DNA from: Fonsecaea monophora
Taxonomy: Eukaryota > Ascomycota > Eurotiomycetes > Chaetothyriales > Herpotrichiellaceae
DNA length: 64,000 nt
NCBI RefSeq assembly: GCF_001642475.1
Contig: NW_019174015.1
Coordinates: forward strand, 78,985 to 142,984
Direction of reading: 5' to 3'
The notes under the pieces: generated by a model
Told to the model about the DNA's origin: nothing
What the model saw: only the letters and a program-made list of their open reading frames with translations
Databases searched by the model: none
Shown: piece by piece, positions 52,094-62,263 of the stretch
Position numbering within the stretch: the stretch's first letter is position 1
How the letters are laid out: each line of letters begins with the position of its first letter
Translations under genes and position numbers: made by a program

Positions 52094-53233
52094 ATGTTCA
52101 GCAATCACGTAGCCAATCCTCAAGGAAATCCGCCCCAGCACCTGCAGTCAAGCATATCAGCTCACTCCCAGAGCCATGCTGATACCTCACAATTCCATGC
52201 CATCTCGTCCAAAACTAACGAACTGACTCGTCACCAACACTTCCTCCTCTATTCGCACGTCATCCATGCCTTACTCCTAGCCGACGAGTGCGAGTTGTCC
52301 ATGCTGAAGAGCATCCGTCAGAGAGCGCGGTCCCCCCTCTTCCGACAATTCTTCGGAAATGTTTACTTCACTCCTCCTCAGGAGATCTTCTGCTTGATCC
52401 TGCAAATCAGAGCGGACAAGAGCTGGGACACTATGAAGCAGGAGGTGCTGATGCAGGTCAACAATGCTCGACCTCATTCAGAATCTCCTATCACGAATCT
52501 TCCGAGATCGAGTCATGCCTGCACGGGCCCTGCTTCCATACCCACTTACACGAGATCTCGAGGGGATCCGTTCCATCCTCTTTTGGGCCCACAACAAACT
52601 CAACCCGGGTTTGTAACACAACATCCGGGACGGGTCGCAGGTGGTCCATCTCGCACTGCAGGGAGCCCTAGCTCTACTGAGGACCATTCGACGACGGCGA
52701 ACCTTGGTCGAACTGCCCCGCCCGGACAGCGCTTCTTCTGTCCGTCAAAGAATTGCAAGAAGAACTACGCCCGACAGGGACACTACGAAAACCATCTGGA
52801 AAGGTGTCATGCCGAAATTGGTCCCCACAACCCTGCCGACTCCCTCCGCATTGTATACGGCACAAGACAGCCAAGTGCAGACGACATTAATGAACAGGGT
52901 CGAGCAAGAACGGCCAGAGGTACTACCGCGCCAACAGTTTCACAGCCAGTCTTAGCTACATCGATGCCGCCCTCATCCATTCCGTCTCCTCCCAGCCCTT
53001 ATTCTGTCGCGTCATTTACGCTTCTGTCCGGTACCAGCCCACAGATCAGCCTTCCACAGAAACGGCCCCGAGACACGGAAATGTTATCGCCTGGCCTTCC
53101 ACGTCATTTTCATAATAACTGGGACTTCAATCCCTTTGTCAGCGAGCAACAGTTATTGGTGACACCACAAAGGCAAACAAACTCCAATTCCAATCAATCC
53201 TTCTTTTCCACGGATTCTCATCTGGGAAGTTAA
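52094..53233 (+). CDS. Single C2H2 zinc-finger protein with N-terminal helical region (gene 2 of pair)
   Basis: The ATG at 52094 (MFSNHVANPQGNPPQH) gives 379 residues without introns. After a Gln/Ser/His-rich start, residues ~45-122 form a helical region (FLLYSHVIHALLLADECELS, SPLFRQFFGNVYFTPPQEIF). A low-complexity linker with Pro, Ser and Thr follows, then one finger at 216-239: CPSKNC...NHLERCH (C-x4-C-x12-H-x4-H), with HAEIGPHNPADSL after it. The block G-[EQ]-R-[YF]-x-CP-x3-C ... G-x4-NH-x3-CHAE ... NPA-[DE] is shared with the protein at 47904, as are the order and spacing of domains. The C-terminal ~120 residues are Ser/Pro/Gln-rich (SSIPSPPSPYS, QKRPRD). Nuclear role likely but unproven. 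No family name. Confidence 0.85.
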   Translation: MFSNHVANPQGNPPQHLQSSISAHSQSHADTSQFHAISSKTNELTRHQHFLLYSHVIHALLLADECELSMLKSIRQRARSPLFRQFFGNVYFTPPQEIFCLILQIRADKSWDTMKQEVLMQVNNARPHSESPITNLPRSSHACTGPASIPTYTRSRGDPFHPLLGPQQTQPGFVTQHPGRVAGGPSRTAGSPSSTEDHSTTANLGRTAPPGQRFFCPSKNCKKNYARQGHYENHLERCHAEIGPHNPADSLRIVYGTRQPSADDINEQGRARTARGTTAPTVSQPVLATSMPPSSIPSPPSPYSVASFTLLSGTSPQISLPQKRPRDTEMLSPGLPRHFHNNWDFNPFVSEQQLLVTPQRQTNSNSNQSFFSTDSHLGS

Positions 53234-54223
53234 CTCCTGAATAATCACTCCGTTGAGAGGCCCAAGTTTTACATACTTGTTCCACTTGCAATGGAGTTTC
53301 ACCTCGGTGTCGTTTGAAAGTGCCGACACGGCTCTCCTCTTCTAAAACACCATGTCAGGGTTACGGCATCCCACGCAGGATGCCGATTGACATCAATGTG
53401 GACTTCTTCTTGGTGGATACATACCAGCACCCAGAGATACCAATCCCGGTACCAGTACGGGAAAGACAGTTTTATTATTTTCTTCATGCCTCCAGTGAAT
53501 GTCAAGAGGACATTTGACAACGATTTATGATTTGATGACTTGGGTGCCAGAGGAGATAGGTCCTTATTGGGAACATGTTTTGGACGTCAACGGTGTTTGG
53601 GGGCTTAACGACGATGGTCTGTGTGCAGAGTCGCGACCATGAACGCCGCATACGGATCTACACTGTATTCCTCAAACATTGTCAGGGCTTGGAGTTGTTC
53701 TGATATCCTTTGGGCCAAGTCTGGGCTGACTTCTCTGCTTGTGACAAAGGCAGCCCAACCATTTGTTTGTTAGTGGTTTGTTTTACTTGGTTGGGAGATA
53801 TCCATGTACAATTACAACTGGAGTTGATATAGGGCCATGTACTCGGGACGAGCCACGACGAGACCCATATCGGCGTCGATCGGCAGATGGTCCGCAGCAC
53901 ACGGCGACTCGCTAACAAGTTTGCAAGTACAAAGCATCGTGGCACCTGTGGATAATGATAATTCGTTTGTGGAGTCTTGTCTGAGCCTCGGCTAGTTAGA
54001 GTTCAACGATTTTCCCGGCCGCGGGGGATGTTTGATGATGGTCGCCCTCGGGCTCGAAAATAATGAGCGGGACGAGGTGGAGGAAGCCGGAGATAGTAAT
54101 CAACAGCACTGGAACAAATATCAAACTCTCCTGCTATTATTATTACCTGCACATCCGAGAAGCTCGTTCACTATTCCTCATCTTCCCAAACACCCAGACT
54201 ACCTCGTACAGCACAACACCACC
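53234..54223. other. Intergenic between zinc-finger gene 2 and the thiolase gene
   Basis: 990 nt; contains CCCGGTACCAGTACGGG near 53455, a near-palindrome in the style of the GTAC words. No gene seen. Confidence 0.5.
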
Positions 54224-55956
54224 ATGTCCTTCCAGCAAAACGCCTACGTGCTTGGGGTGGGTCTCACCAAGTTCATCAAGCCTCGCCAATTGCGCACCTA
54301 TCCTGAGTAAGTCTCACAGGGGACAACATAATCTCTAGTCTCTCACACCACTGGAGGTGCCATACCGAGTACTGACCAAAGGCTGCTGTAGGCTGGGCCT
54401 AGAAGCCGGTACCAAAGCTCTCTTGGACGCCCACATCACATACGACGATGTCCAGACTGGCGTGGCATGTTATTGCTATGGCGAAACCACGTCTGGCCAG
54501 CGCATCTTCTACCAGTTTGGCATGACCAACATCCCCGTATACAACACCAATAATGCCTGCGCTACCGGATCCACGGGCCTGCAGCTGGCACGGACGCTAG
54601 TCCGGGGGGGCATCGTCGACGTCGTCTTGGTGATTGGGTTTGAGACCATGAAGCCTGGCGCCATCAAGAGTGTGTGGGATGATAGACCGAGCCCCATGGG
54701 CTTAAGCACGAAGTTGATGGAGGAGACAAGGGGAAAGCATGACACCCCGACAAATGCGCAATACTTTGCCAATGCTGGATTGGAATACATGGAGAAGTAA
54801 GCCACAAACTCCCATGGACTGATCGCCTGTGTATGGGCGTCTTTCGCTGTTCGGCACGGCGTCCACCTCAGCGAGATCATCTGTGCCTCAAGCGAGGGCT
54901 GTTCCCCCCTTGTTCTCGATGGACGGGTTCATTGACCAGCTACTGCATCACAGATATGGCGCCTCAGCCCGCGACTTCGCCGAAATCGGCCGCATCTCTC
55001 ACGAGCACTCTTCGCGCAACCCTTACGCCCAGTTCAACAACGTCTACACCCTCGAGGAGATCGAGAAGTCGCCCATGATCCACTACCCACTGACCAAACT
55101 CCAATGCTCGCCCACCTCTGACGGCGCGGGGGCGGCGGTCATCGTGTCTCAGCGCTTCCTCGAGTCTCGACCTGAACTCAAGTCCCGCGCTATCCTGATG
55201 GCCGGACAATCTCTGATGACGGATTCTCCTAGCTTGTTCTCGCGCTCCCCAATGGACCTCGTGGGCTTCGACATGACTCGACGTGCGGCCAAGGCTGCCC
55301 TCGCCGAGGCAGGTGTGTCCGCCCGAGACGTCAAGGTGTGCGAAGTGCACGACTGCTTCTCCACCAACGAACTCATTCTGCTCGAGGGTCTTGGGTTCTG
55401 CGACCAAGGCAAGGCCCACCTCATGGTGAGGAACGGGGATATCACGTACGGTGGCAAGGGACCTGTTGTGAATCCCTCTGGAGGGTTGATCTCCAAGGGC
55501 CATCCTCTAGGTATGTCAGAGTTCCACACCACCTTATGTGCCCTCATCCATGAAAAAAATCCTCCCAACAACAGTCAGACAATGTGGATGCATGCTAACC
55601 CAGCCGGGGACCAAATAGGAGCCACTGGCCTCGCCCAATGCGCCGAGCTCGCGTGGCAACTGCGCGGATGGGCCAACAACGGCCGTCTGGTCAAGGACAT
55701 CGACGTCGCGCTGCAGCACAACCTCGGCCTCGGCGGCGCCGTCGTCGTCACCATCTACAAGCGCGCCGACGGCCGCAAGAACACCGACGTCACGGAGACC
55801 GACGCCCAGATCGCCCAGGAGAGCGGTGTCGGGTATAACCCCGCCGTCGAGGCCCGGGGCATCACCCTCGCCGACTTTGAGAAGATCAAGAGCAAAAAGG
55901 CCCCCTCCGCGTATGCCCTCGGCGAGACGGCCGAGAAGTTGCAGGCCAGGCTGTGA
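54224..55956 (+). CDS. SCP-x-type 3-ketoacyl-CoA thiolase (peroxisomal), four exons
   Basis: Exons 54224-54306, 54392-54796, 54954-55510 and 55619-55956 give 460 residues. SCP-x-like thiolases cleave or condense 3-oxoacyl-CoA, often branched-chain or sterol-derived. Blocks in order: NAYVLGVGLTKFIKPRQ, the nucleophile loop NNACATGSTGLQLA (Cys), ALAEAGVSARDVKVCEVHDC with HDCFSTNE, and [20 protein letters not shown], the catalytic His region formed only after removing intron 3. The C-terminal SCP2 sterol-carrier domain is absent, so this is a stand-alone thiolase. It ends KLQARL; ARL fits the PTS1 peroxisomal signal. Introns are 85, 157 and 108 nt with GTAAGT, GTAAGC and GTATGT donors. The 108-nt intron is stop-free and in frame. 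Confidence 0.94.
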
Positions 55957-56523
55957 TCTATCCTTTGCGGTTTCTGTGGTGGTGACAAGGTGTGAGAGGT
56001 GAGGTGAGGTGAGGTGAGGCTTGTGATGGATGAGTAGTGCGATTTCTCTTTCCGTATGGTAAAACATTTTGTACTCTATCTACGATCGTCCCGGCAGCCC
56101 CGGTTACCTGGCAGCTCTGCTCTGGTTCGAAATCAAAAATTATAGAAACGTGGAAATAGAATGCATCGCTTACTTTTCGTTTGGTGTCAGCCTTGGTGTC
56201 AGTCTTAATTATCGTTGACGTGGTCGAAGGCGTGATATACTCAATACCGGTGATGATTTACGGTCCCGTGATTGACTTCCAAACAGCATGTATGAATGCG
56301 AGATTCGATTTTGTTAAATTTTGTAGATTGATATTAACACTAGCGACTGTATGGATTATCGTATAGCATTTGGTGCTGTGATACATCGACTTGACTTTTC
56401 TGGGATGGCTGATTGTGGACATTCCTCTCTGTCATTCTCTCATACACTTCGAGAGCCTGGCACGAGATAAAATGCTCACATCTGTGAACCGATAAACTAA
56501 CTGACAACCCACCAGCAGAAATA
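55957..56523. other. Intergenic between convergent thiolase and glycosidase-like genes
   Basis: 567 nt of 3' flanks. A GAGGT tandem array (about 55996-56018) lies just after the thiolase stop. No gene. Confidence 0.55.
55996..56018. repeat. GAGGT tandem array
   Basis: About five GAGGT units in a row in the thiolase 3' flank. Confidence 0.8.
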
Positions 56524-58821
56524 TCATCGCAGATCTTCATTCCTCCTGACGGCCAAGAACGTCAAGCTCCAGAGTTGGCGGATATCGCTCTCGGTGCCGG
56601 CCCCAACCCCGGGTGGCGGCGGCAGGACGCCCAACGGCGTGGTGACAAAGTCACCCGTGCGGTTGTTGAAGGTCCAGCTCCACACCTCGCCCTGCAGCTG
56701 CGCGGCGTTGGCGTCGATGCTGTCCCACAGGGCGTTGTACGCGCGCACGACGTTGTTGTACACCGAGGATATACCGCACCAGGCTGGGCGGCTGGCGGCA
56801 GAGGAAGAGGCCGTCGAGTTAGTGGCGTTGCACCGCGCAAGCTGTCTCTCCAGGCCCTTGGCCATCATGGAGAGCTGGAAAGACCAGACCACGCAGCCGT
56901 GGTATGCCGCGTTGGTGAAGTTGGCGATCAACACGTCCGACCCCGACAGCGCCGGGTTCGCCACAATCATGCTTTGGGGTGTCATTAGGCCTGCCGGGAA
57001 CGGTCGCAGCAGGCTGTTGGCCGTGGCGTTGATGAACCGCGTCTCTTGTGCTTCGGCTTCTGGCGTGGAAGACGAGGCATTGACGAAGAATACGCGGAAG
57101 CTGCTGTCGCTGTGCTGGACGTTGACCGACGACAGATTGTTGTAGCCGTCCAGGGCAATCGAATAGGTCGTCACGTTGCCTGATGAAGGTAGCGACGAAG
57201 CGTTGGTCGGTCCGTTGTAGAATGTGGCCGTGTCCACGAAATCTTCGAGGCGGGACCGCGCAGTCGAAGCTGTGATGTTTGTTTCAAAGAACTGTAGCGT
57301 ATTCTCTTCCCAAATCTGAGCTCGGGAGTCGGCAAGTGTGCGCCAGGAAGTAGTATTGACGTTCGAGTTATTCGGAAAGACGCCCGGTGTACGTGCTAGT
57401 TGACCAATGGCTCGTAAAGCGGCAGGGACCAGGGCGGTATTGACATCGAAGGGAATCCGACCCCCTCCGAGTCCATAGGTAGAATCCCGCCATTGTCCCA
57501 CGATCTGGTCCGACTTCAGGTGGATAAGATTGGCTGACGTCTGGTTCTGCGCGAATGCGGCAGTGATGTTTATGATCTTCTCCGCATTGATGAGCACCAA
57601 ATCCTGGTAGGTCAGGTTGCGATTTTGGATATCGACCGTGCCGGCCCTGCGGCTCAGAAAAGGACTGATGCGGGACGGGCTGCTGTTGAAGTATTGTGCC
57701 ATGAGAACCGGGAGATAATAGTCTGTGTCGATCATCGGATATGTGAAACCGGGTGCAGTGCTGGTGACGTTGTCCTGCAAGTTTAGATAGGTTGCATAGT
57801 CACCAATGGTCTCCTCGTGACAGACGGATCCGTCAGTCCGGTTGAGTCGCTCGAGGACTGCCCCAATTACGGCTTCTGTCGCGGAACCGTTACCTTGACT
57901 CAACACCGGCTCCAGAAGCAACGTGGAGATCATGCTGTCGCGACCAAAGTAGGTGAGGAATCTCCATGCTCCTGCAAGCAATTTTTCCGTGTACGAGAGA
58001 AATGAAAGCGAAGTGGTTTGATCTGGCTGTTCAGTGATCAGGTTCTGCGAGGCGGTATTCAGGACTCGGCTCGGAGGGAGCTGCGTCAGTTGCGGGTAGT
58101 TGAAGCTCGCAGAGAACCAATAAAACCCTGCGCCGAAGCTGATGGTCTTATTCCGCTGGTTAATTGTGATGTTGGAACTCGGGTTTTCGTACGCGACCAT
58201 GGTGAAGGTAGTAGTGGTAACATTGTCTAGCCACAGTCGCGAGAGGGTAGCTCCGGTGCCATTCGATCTAGTGATGTTGATCGCATCCTGAATGATCGGA
58301 CGGAGCAGACTCGGGCCTTCTGTGAAGTCTCGGATGGTTCTAATACTGCCCAATATTGGGATGGTCAATGTGGCCGAGGTGTTGAACGAGATGATTCCCT
58401 GTACACCAACAAATGGGTTTGCCGAGCCTTGAGTCGTTCTGTAGACGGGACCCAACGGAGATCCTACAGTAGAATTGACAAGTTCTATGGCCAGCGACCC
58501 ATTTGGGCCATTCTGAGGTTGGAAAAAGGTGCAAATACCACTGTTGCCCGCCGGCCAGGCGATGATCAGTCGAGGACCGATGATACTCAGATTTGAGTCG
58601 GGAAGTGGGCTGGTGACGACGGCTTGCGAATCACTGTTGCAGTCCGAGTAGAAGTAGTTGTCATAAGGGGGGTCAGTCAAGTGCTGCGTCACAGCTGGAC
58701 ATGAATTTTGAGCCCAGCAAGACTGTAGCCAGAATGCAAGAACAAGAATAGAAAATGCGAGCATGGTGAGTAGTGTCTGCGGTGTATTTACCTTGGCCCA
58801 CAAGAAGCGGATACTGCTCAT
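56524..58821 (-). CDS. Secreted glycosidase-like protein (six-hairpin type, tentative)
   Basis: A single-exon 765-residue protein. MSSIRFLWAKVNTPQTLLTM runs into a hydrophobic stretch (LAFSILVLAFWLQSCWAQ), a signal peptide or anchor. Many N-x-S/T sites (over 20) support secretion. The middle has YTEKLLAGAWRFLTYFGRDS, GSVCHEETIGDYATYLN, YPMIDTDYYLPVLMAQYF and GQWRDSTYGLGGGRIPFDVN, with acidic residues and Trp patterns reminiscent of (alpha/alpha)6 six-hairpin glycosidases and of the GRDS block of debranching enzymes. The C-terminal part contains GCVVWSFQLSMMAKGLERQL and a closing VWSWTFNNRTGDFV. I cannot give a CAZy family or substrate. It is divergently placed from the Zn2Cys6 gene at 59421. 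Confidence 0.8.
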   Translation of the reverse strand: MSSIRFLWAKVNTPQTLLTMLAFSILVLAFWLQSCWAQNSCPAVTQHLTDPPYDNYFYSDCNSDSQAVVTSPLPDSNLSIIGPRLIIAWPAGNSGICTFFQPQNGPNGSLAIELVNSTVGSPLGPVYRTTQGSANPFVGVQGIISFNTSATLTIPILGSIRTIRDFTEGPSLLRPIIQDAINITRSNGTGATLSRLWLDNVTTTTFTMVAYENPSSNITINQRNKTISFGAGFYWFSASFNYPQLTQLPPSRVLNTASQNLITEQPDQTTSLSFLSYTEKLLAGAWRFLTYFGRDSMISTLLLEPVLSQGNGSATEAVIGAVLERLNRTDGSVCHEETIGDYATYLNLQDNVTSTAPGFTYPMIDTDYYLPVLMAQYFNSSPSRISPFLSRRAGTVDIQNRNLTYQDLVLINAEKIINITAAFAQNQTSANLIHLKSDQIVGQWRDSTYGLGGGRIPFDVNTALVPAALRAIGQLARTPGVFPNNSNVNTTSWRTLADSRAQIWEENTLQFFETNITASTARSRLEDFVDTATFYNGPTNASSLPSSGNVTTYSIALDGYNNLSSVNVQHSDSSFRVFFVNASSSTPEAEAQETRFINATANSLLRPFPAGLMTPQSMIVANPALSGSDVLIANFTNAAYHGCVVWSFQLSMMAKGLERQLARCNATNSTASSSAASRPAWCGISSVYNNVVRAYNALWDSIDANAAQLQGEVWSWTFNNRTGDFVTTPLGVLPPPPGVGAGTESDIRQLWSLTFLAVRRNEDLR

Positions 58822-59420
58822 CTACAAGAAAGACTGAGACCCTGGGAAAATAAATGCATGACAGGCTTTTATAGAGACCCATTCATCAGCCATGCGCTGG
58901 AAGACCACAAAGCAGAGCTGCCGAAGGCTACCGGCGAACGATCGACAATGACATCAATGGGGAAAGCTTGCCAGAGGCAGAATGCGGAGATGCTGATCTT
59001 GCCACGCAAAAGGCATGGCCAAGCGAAAGAATCAGGGAAACAGCCGAGCCCTTGACGCGTTTTTGGTCTTGGTTGAGACGGGGAGAGAAGAATGAGAACC
59101 TTCTTTGGAGTGCGTGCGTGGCAAGCTGCGAATAATGACCACGAGGCCATGAATGAAGAGAATTGTGAAGCGAAGATCCGGATGAGAGAAAGGGAGGTGG
59201 TGGGTTGGCGGCCAATCAGAACAAACGTGCTACTGTGGTTCATTTGCTCCGCCGCTACGGTAGCGCACACAATCAATAATGCAGTCCGCATCACAGTACG
59301 CAGATAGACACCACCACACAAATACAATCCAATGACACTGAGCATGATGGCCGCTAACATCGACACGGGAACTGCTGTCACTACTCACCAAGTGATCGAA
59401 ACCTTGACCCACGCCTGGTG
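58822..59420. promoter_or_regulatory. Divergent promoter between glycosidase-like and Zn2Cys6 genes
   Basis: 599 nt. A regulator facing a secreted enzyme is a common arrangement for local control, but I see no defined binding site that proves it. Confidence 0.45.
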
Positions 59421-61832
59421 ATGGACGTGGCCCAGACAAAGACACCTCTTAAACGCACGCGTCAGGCTTGTGAACCATGCCGGTAAGCTCATTGGACCTG
59501 GTTACTGGATACCGAGGTCATTTCGCTCACCCATATTCAAAGCCGCAAGAAGTCGCGATGTACAGGCGAGAGGCCGGTCTGCGCTCATTGCTCGCGACTG
59601 GGACAGCATTGTACCTATGTTGCGCCGCCTGATCGACGCACGTCTACCCAACAAAGCCTAGACCTGAGCAATACCCCATCTGCACGACATGCTAATCCCC
59701 TTCCGCCTCAAGGTGGCCAGGACATGGTGAACCGGTGCTCCGGCGTCCATTGAGGTTGATGGGCTGACGTGTGGGCCATAGGCTGAGAGGTTTGGGGTCC
59801 TCGAAGCACGGATCGCTGAAATGTGGAAGCTCTTACCGTACGTTCCGAAATTCGAGGGTAAGACGATGCATGGGGCACTGACTGTGATGAGGAGGCACCA
59901 GCCCAGTGCGGTAATACAGCCTGTTCCGCCGACAATGCATCAGACTGCTTCACCGCATGCTGATCCCGACACCCGGGTCTCGGAGTTGCCCCCAAGCGAC
60001 AGGTATGACATTTTGACCCAATCGCGCTCTGCTTTGGCTTATGCTCAGCCTACAACACAACTAGACTTCCACCCTGGAGTGTTGTGGGTGATTTCGTCCA
60101 GCTATACCTCCAACATTGCAACTGCCAGCCACTCCCGCTGTTCTCCCCTGAGGTCCTGATGGCGACTTTCAGCTCGCGAGATCCCGAGCTATTGCTGTCT
60201 ATCCTAGCCCTCGTGTCGCGCTTTGAGATGGGAAACCCCGTTGTCAGCGATGCGGATCTAGTACGCATGTTCGAACGTTGGGCAAGTCAGGCAAGAGAGC
60301 TAATAATGCGCCGGGTCACTTATGGGCCCGTTGAACTGTCCACGATCCAAGCATTGTGCCTTCTGAGCCTTGGAGAATTCAATCGTAAGTCAGCTCAGAC
60401 TTGACTCTCGCAGCAATTTCTGATCGCCGCAGACGGAAATACTCCCCGGGCAAGCACTTATATTGCACTGGCCACGGACCTTGTTTCATCCTCAGGACTG
60501 TCTTCGGATCACGGGAGACCCGACTATGACCGTGTTGACGACGAGCGACGCCGATGCTTCTGGAGCGTGGTGCTGTTAAGAAATCTCTATGGAGTTTCTA
60601 CTGGCACTTTCTCAGCTGTGCGGGATGAAAGGACCCCGAGGTTTCCCCAAAGACCCGATCCTCCAGCAGGTACCAGCTCTCAGATGACCGATGCGGCCCT
60701 GGAGCAGCGGAGTTCATCTAATGAACCCTCGGACCTTGGCATCTTCGCGTATGTTGTGCAAATAAGTCAAATCTGGCAGAGAGCTGCCAGGTTTGCAAAT
60801 AGGCGTGGATCCACGAGTACTCTCCCTGCCTGGTCACCGCAGTCCGAGTATTCACAGATTACTGCGGACCTCATGGAGCTCGAGACGCGGTTGCCATACA
60901 AGTATCGCTTTCGGCCATCACGGTTTCAAAATCAGAATTACGATCAACTGGAGAAGCATCGTGATTTTTGGGCCCCCTGGATCATGCTACAGTTACTTTA
61001 CCACACCATCCTCTGTCTACTCAACCATCCGCTACTGTTGTTTCTCCGCCTGCGAAACTTCAGGCTCACCATGGTTCCGGAGGTCTTCCTTCAACACACG
61101 GCCGACCTCAATGAGACTCACACAGAATGGATCTTACACCTATTGGACTTGTGTATGAATCATAGCTTCCATCTGCATGACCCGTTCTTGGCCCACTGCG
61201 TAGCTATTGCTGCCACTATATACCTACAGCAGAGTTTCTCCGATGACACTGAGGTCAAGGCAGCGAAGGAACGCGGCTTCAGGAAATGTGTGTCATTCAT
61301 TCGAGGTTTGGGCACATGTTGGCCTTATATTGGCCAGCTTGTGAGTATTGACCAGCCTTCCGTTCTCTCCCCAACTCTCTGACTTGAACAGGTCGGTAAG
61401 ATAGAAGCGTTTGAAAAGGTGGTGTCGGACTCTTTCCATGATTCTGCATCTCAGAGGTCACCAGATACTCGCATCTTCATCGACCTCAGCTTGTTCTGGG
61501 AGATTATCGAGTCATCGTTTGTGGGAGAACTGCCCAAAGACGCAGATGTCTACTTTGGTGCCTCTCTCACATCCCATCGTCAATCGTCTTCCTCTGGAGA
61601 AGTGCTTCGCAGTCATCTTCTACCTAAACCTACTCGCCTCAATCACCACAGTACGACATCAGCCGGGTTGGCAACTGCTCTGCCTCCTCGCGACACCATT
61701 CGAGACTCGGAGGGTCGTAACGTGGACTTTATGAATGAGGGAGTGTCGATTTTGGCGCAAAGCTATTTTGCACAAGGACAAGATTTGGCTGGAAGTCTCG
61801 ACGACTGGTGGCTTTCAGGGCACCAGAGCTAA
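59421..61832 (+). CDS. Zn2Cys6 fungal transcription factor, six exons
   Basis: Exons 59421-59482, 59543-59726, 59782-60002, 60065-60384, 60433-61340 and 61392-61832 join in frame to 711 residues. Introns are 48-62 nt with GTAAGC, GTGAAC, GTATGA, GTAAGT and GTGAGT donors. The zinc cluster, interrupted by intron 1, is ACEPCRRKKSRCTGERPVCA followed by HCSRLGQHC. Exon 3 supplies a dimerisation helix (ERFGVLEARIAEMWKLL). The TF domain follows: LPPWSVVGDFVQLYLQHCNC, YGPVELSTIQALCLLSLGEF, NTPRASTYIALATDL and DERRRCFWSVVLLRNLYG. Without these splices the locus reads as many short fragments and could be taken for a pseudogene. The closest neighbour downstream, 431 nt away on the same strand, is indoleamine dioxygenase; the closest upstream is the divergent glycosidase-like gene. 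Confidence 0.88.
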
Positions 61833-62263
61833 ACGGCAAACCGCATGCCTGTGATTGCATTGTATTATTGGCTGCCCATCGGACACTCTGCAATTAGAGG
61901 AAAATCAACCATCAGGAAACCTACTCGCCCCCAGCATCTGACAATCCAACGTCCATAACCTGCCCTACCTGCTTCACTGACGGAAACTGCCCAGGGCATT
62001 GCTGTAACATCTGGGGCTTGTGGAGAAGCCCTCCACCAATCAAGATTTATATGACCAGGATCCTTGCTGGACGACAGGAATCCTTATCACCGCTTCCGTC
62101 TCCGCCTCCGAGAGCCGCTACTGCTTATAGCAGACTGAAGATGGGAGCTTCATCGGCCAGAACCACGTTTTCATCCTCAACGGAGCCGTCAGCCTTCTCT
62201 CGATCAACACATACCATCTCATCTGCGGATTAACTCTGTTTGATTCGATATTGCGCTTTCGAG
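61833..62263. promoter_or_regulatory. Upstream region of the indoleamine dioxygenase gene
   Basis: 431 nt between the regulator's stop and the IDO start. The IDO frame is open to 62240 without ATG; an additional upstream exon cannot be excluded. Confidence 0.45.

Noticed and set aside
59470..60404. Apparent pseudogene made of short Zn2Cys6 fragments
   Set aside because: All fragments join in frame through five introns with good splice signals, so the gene is intact.
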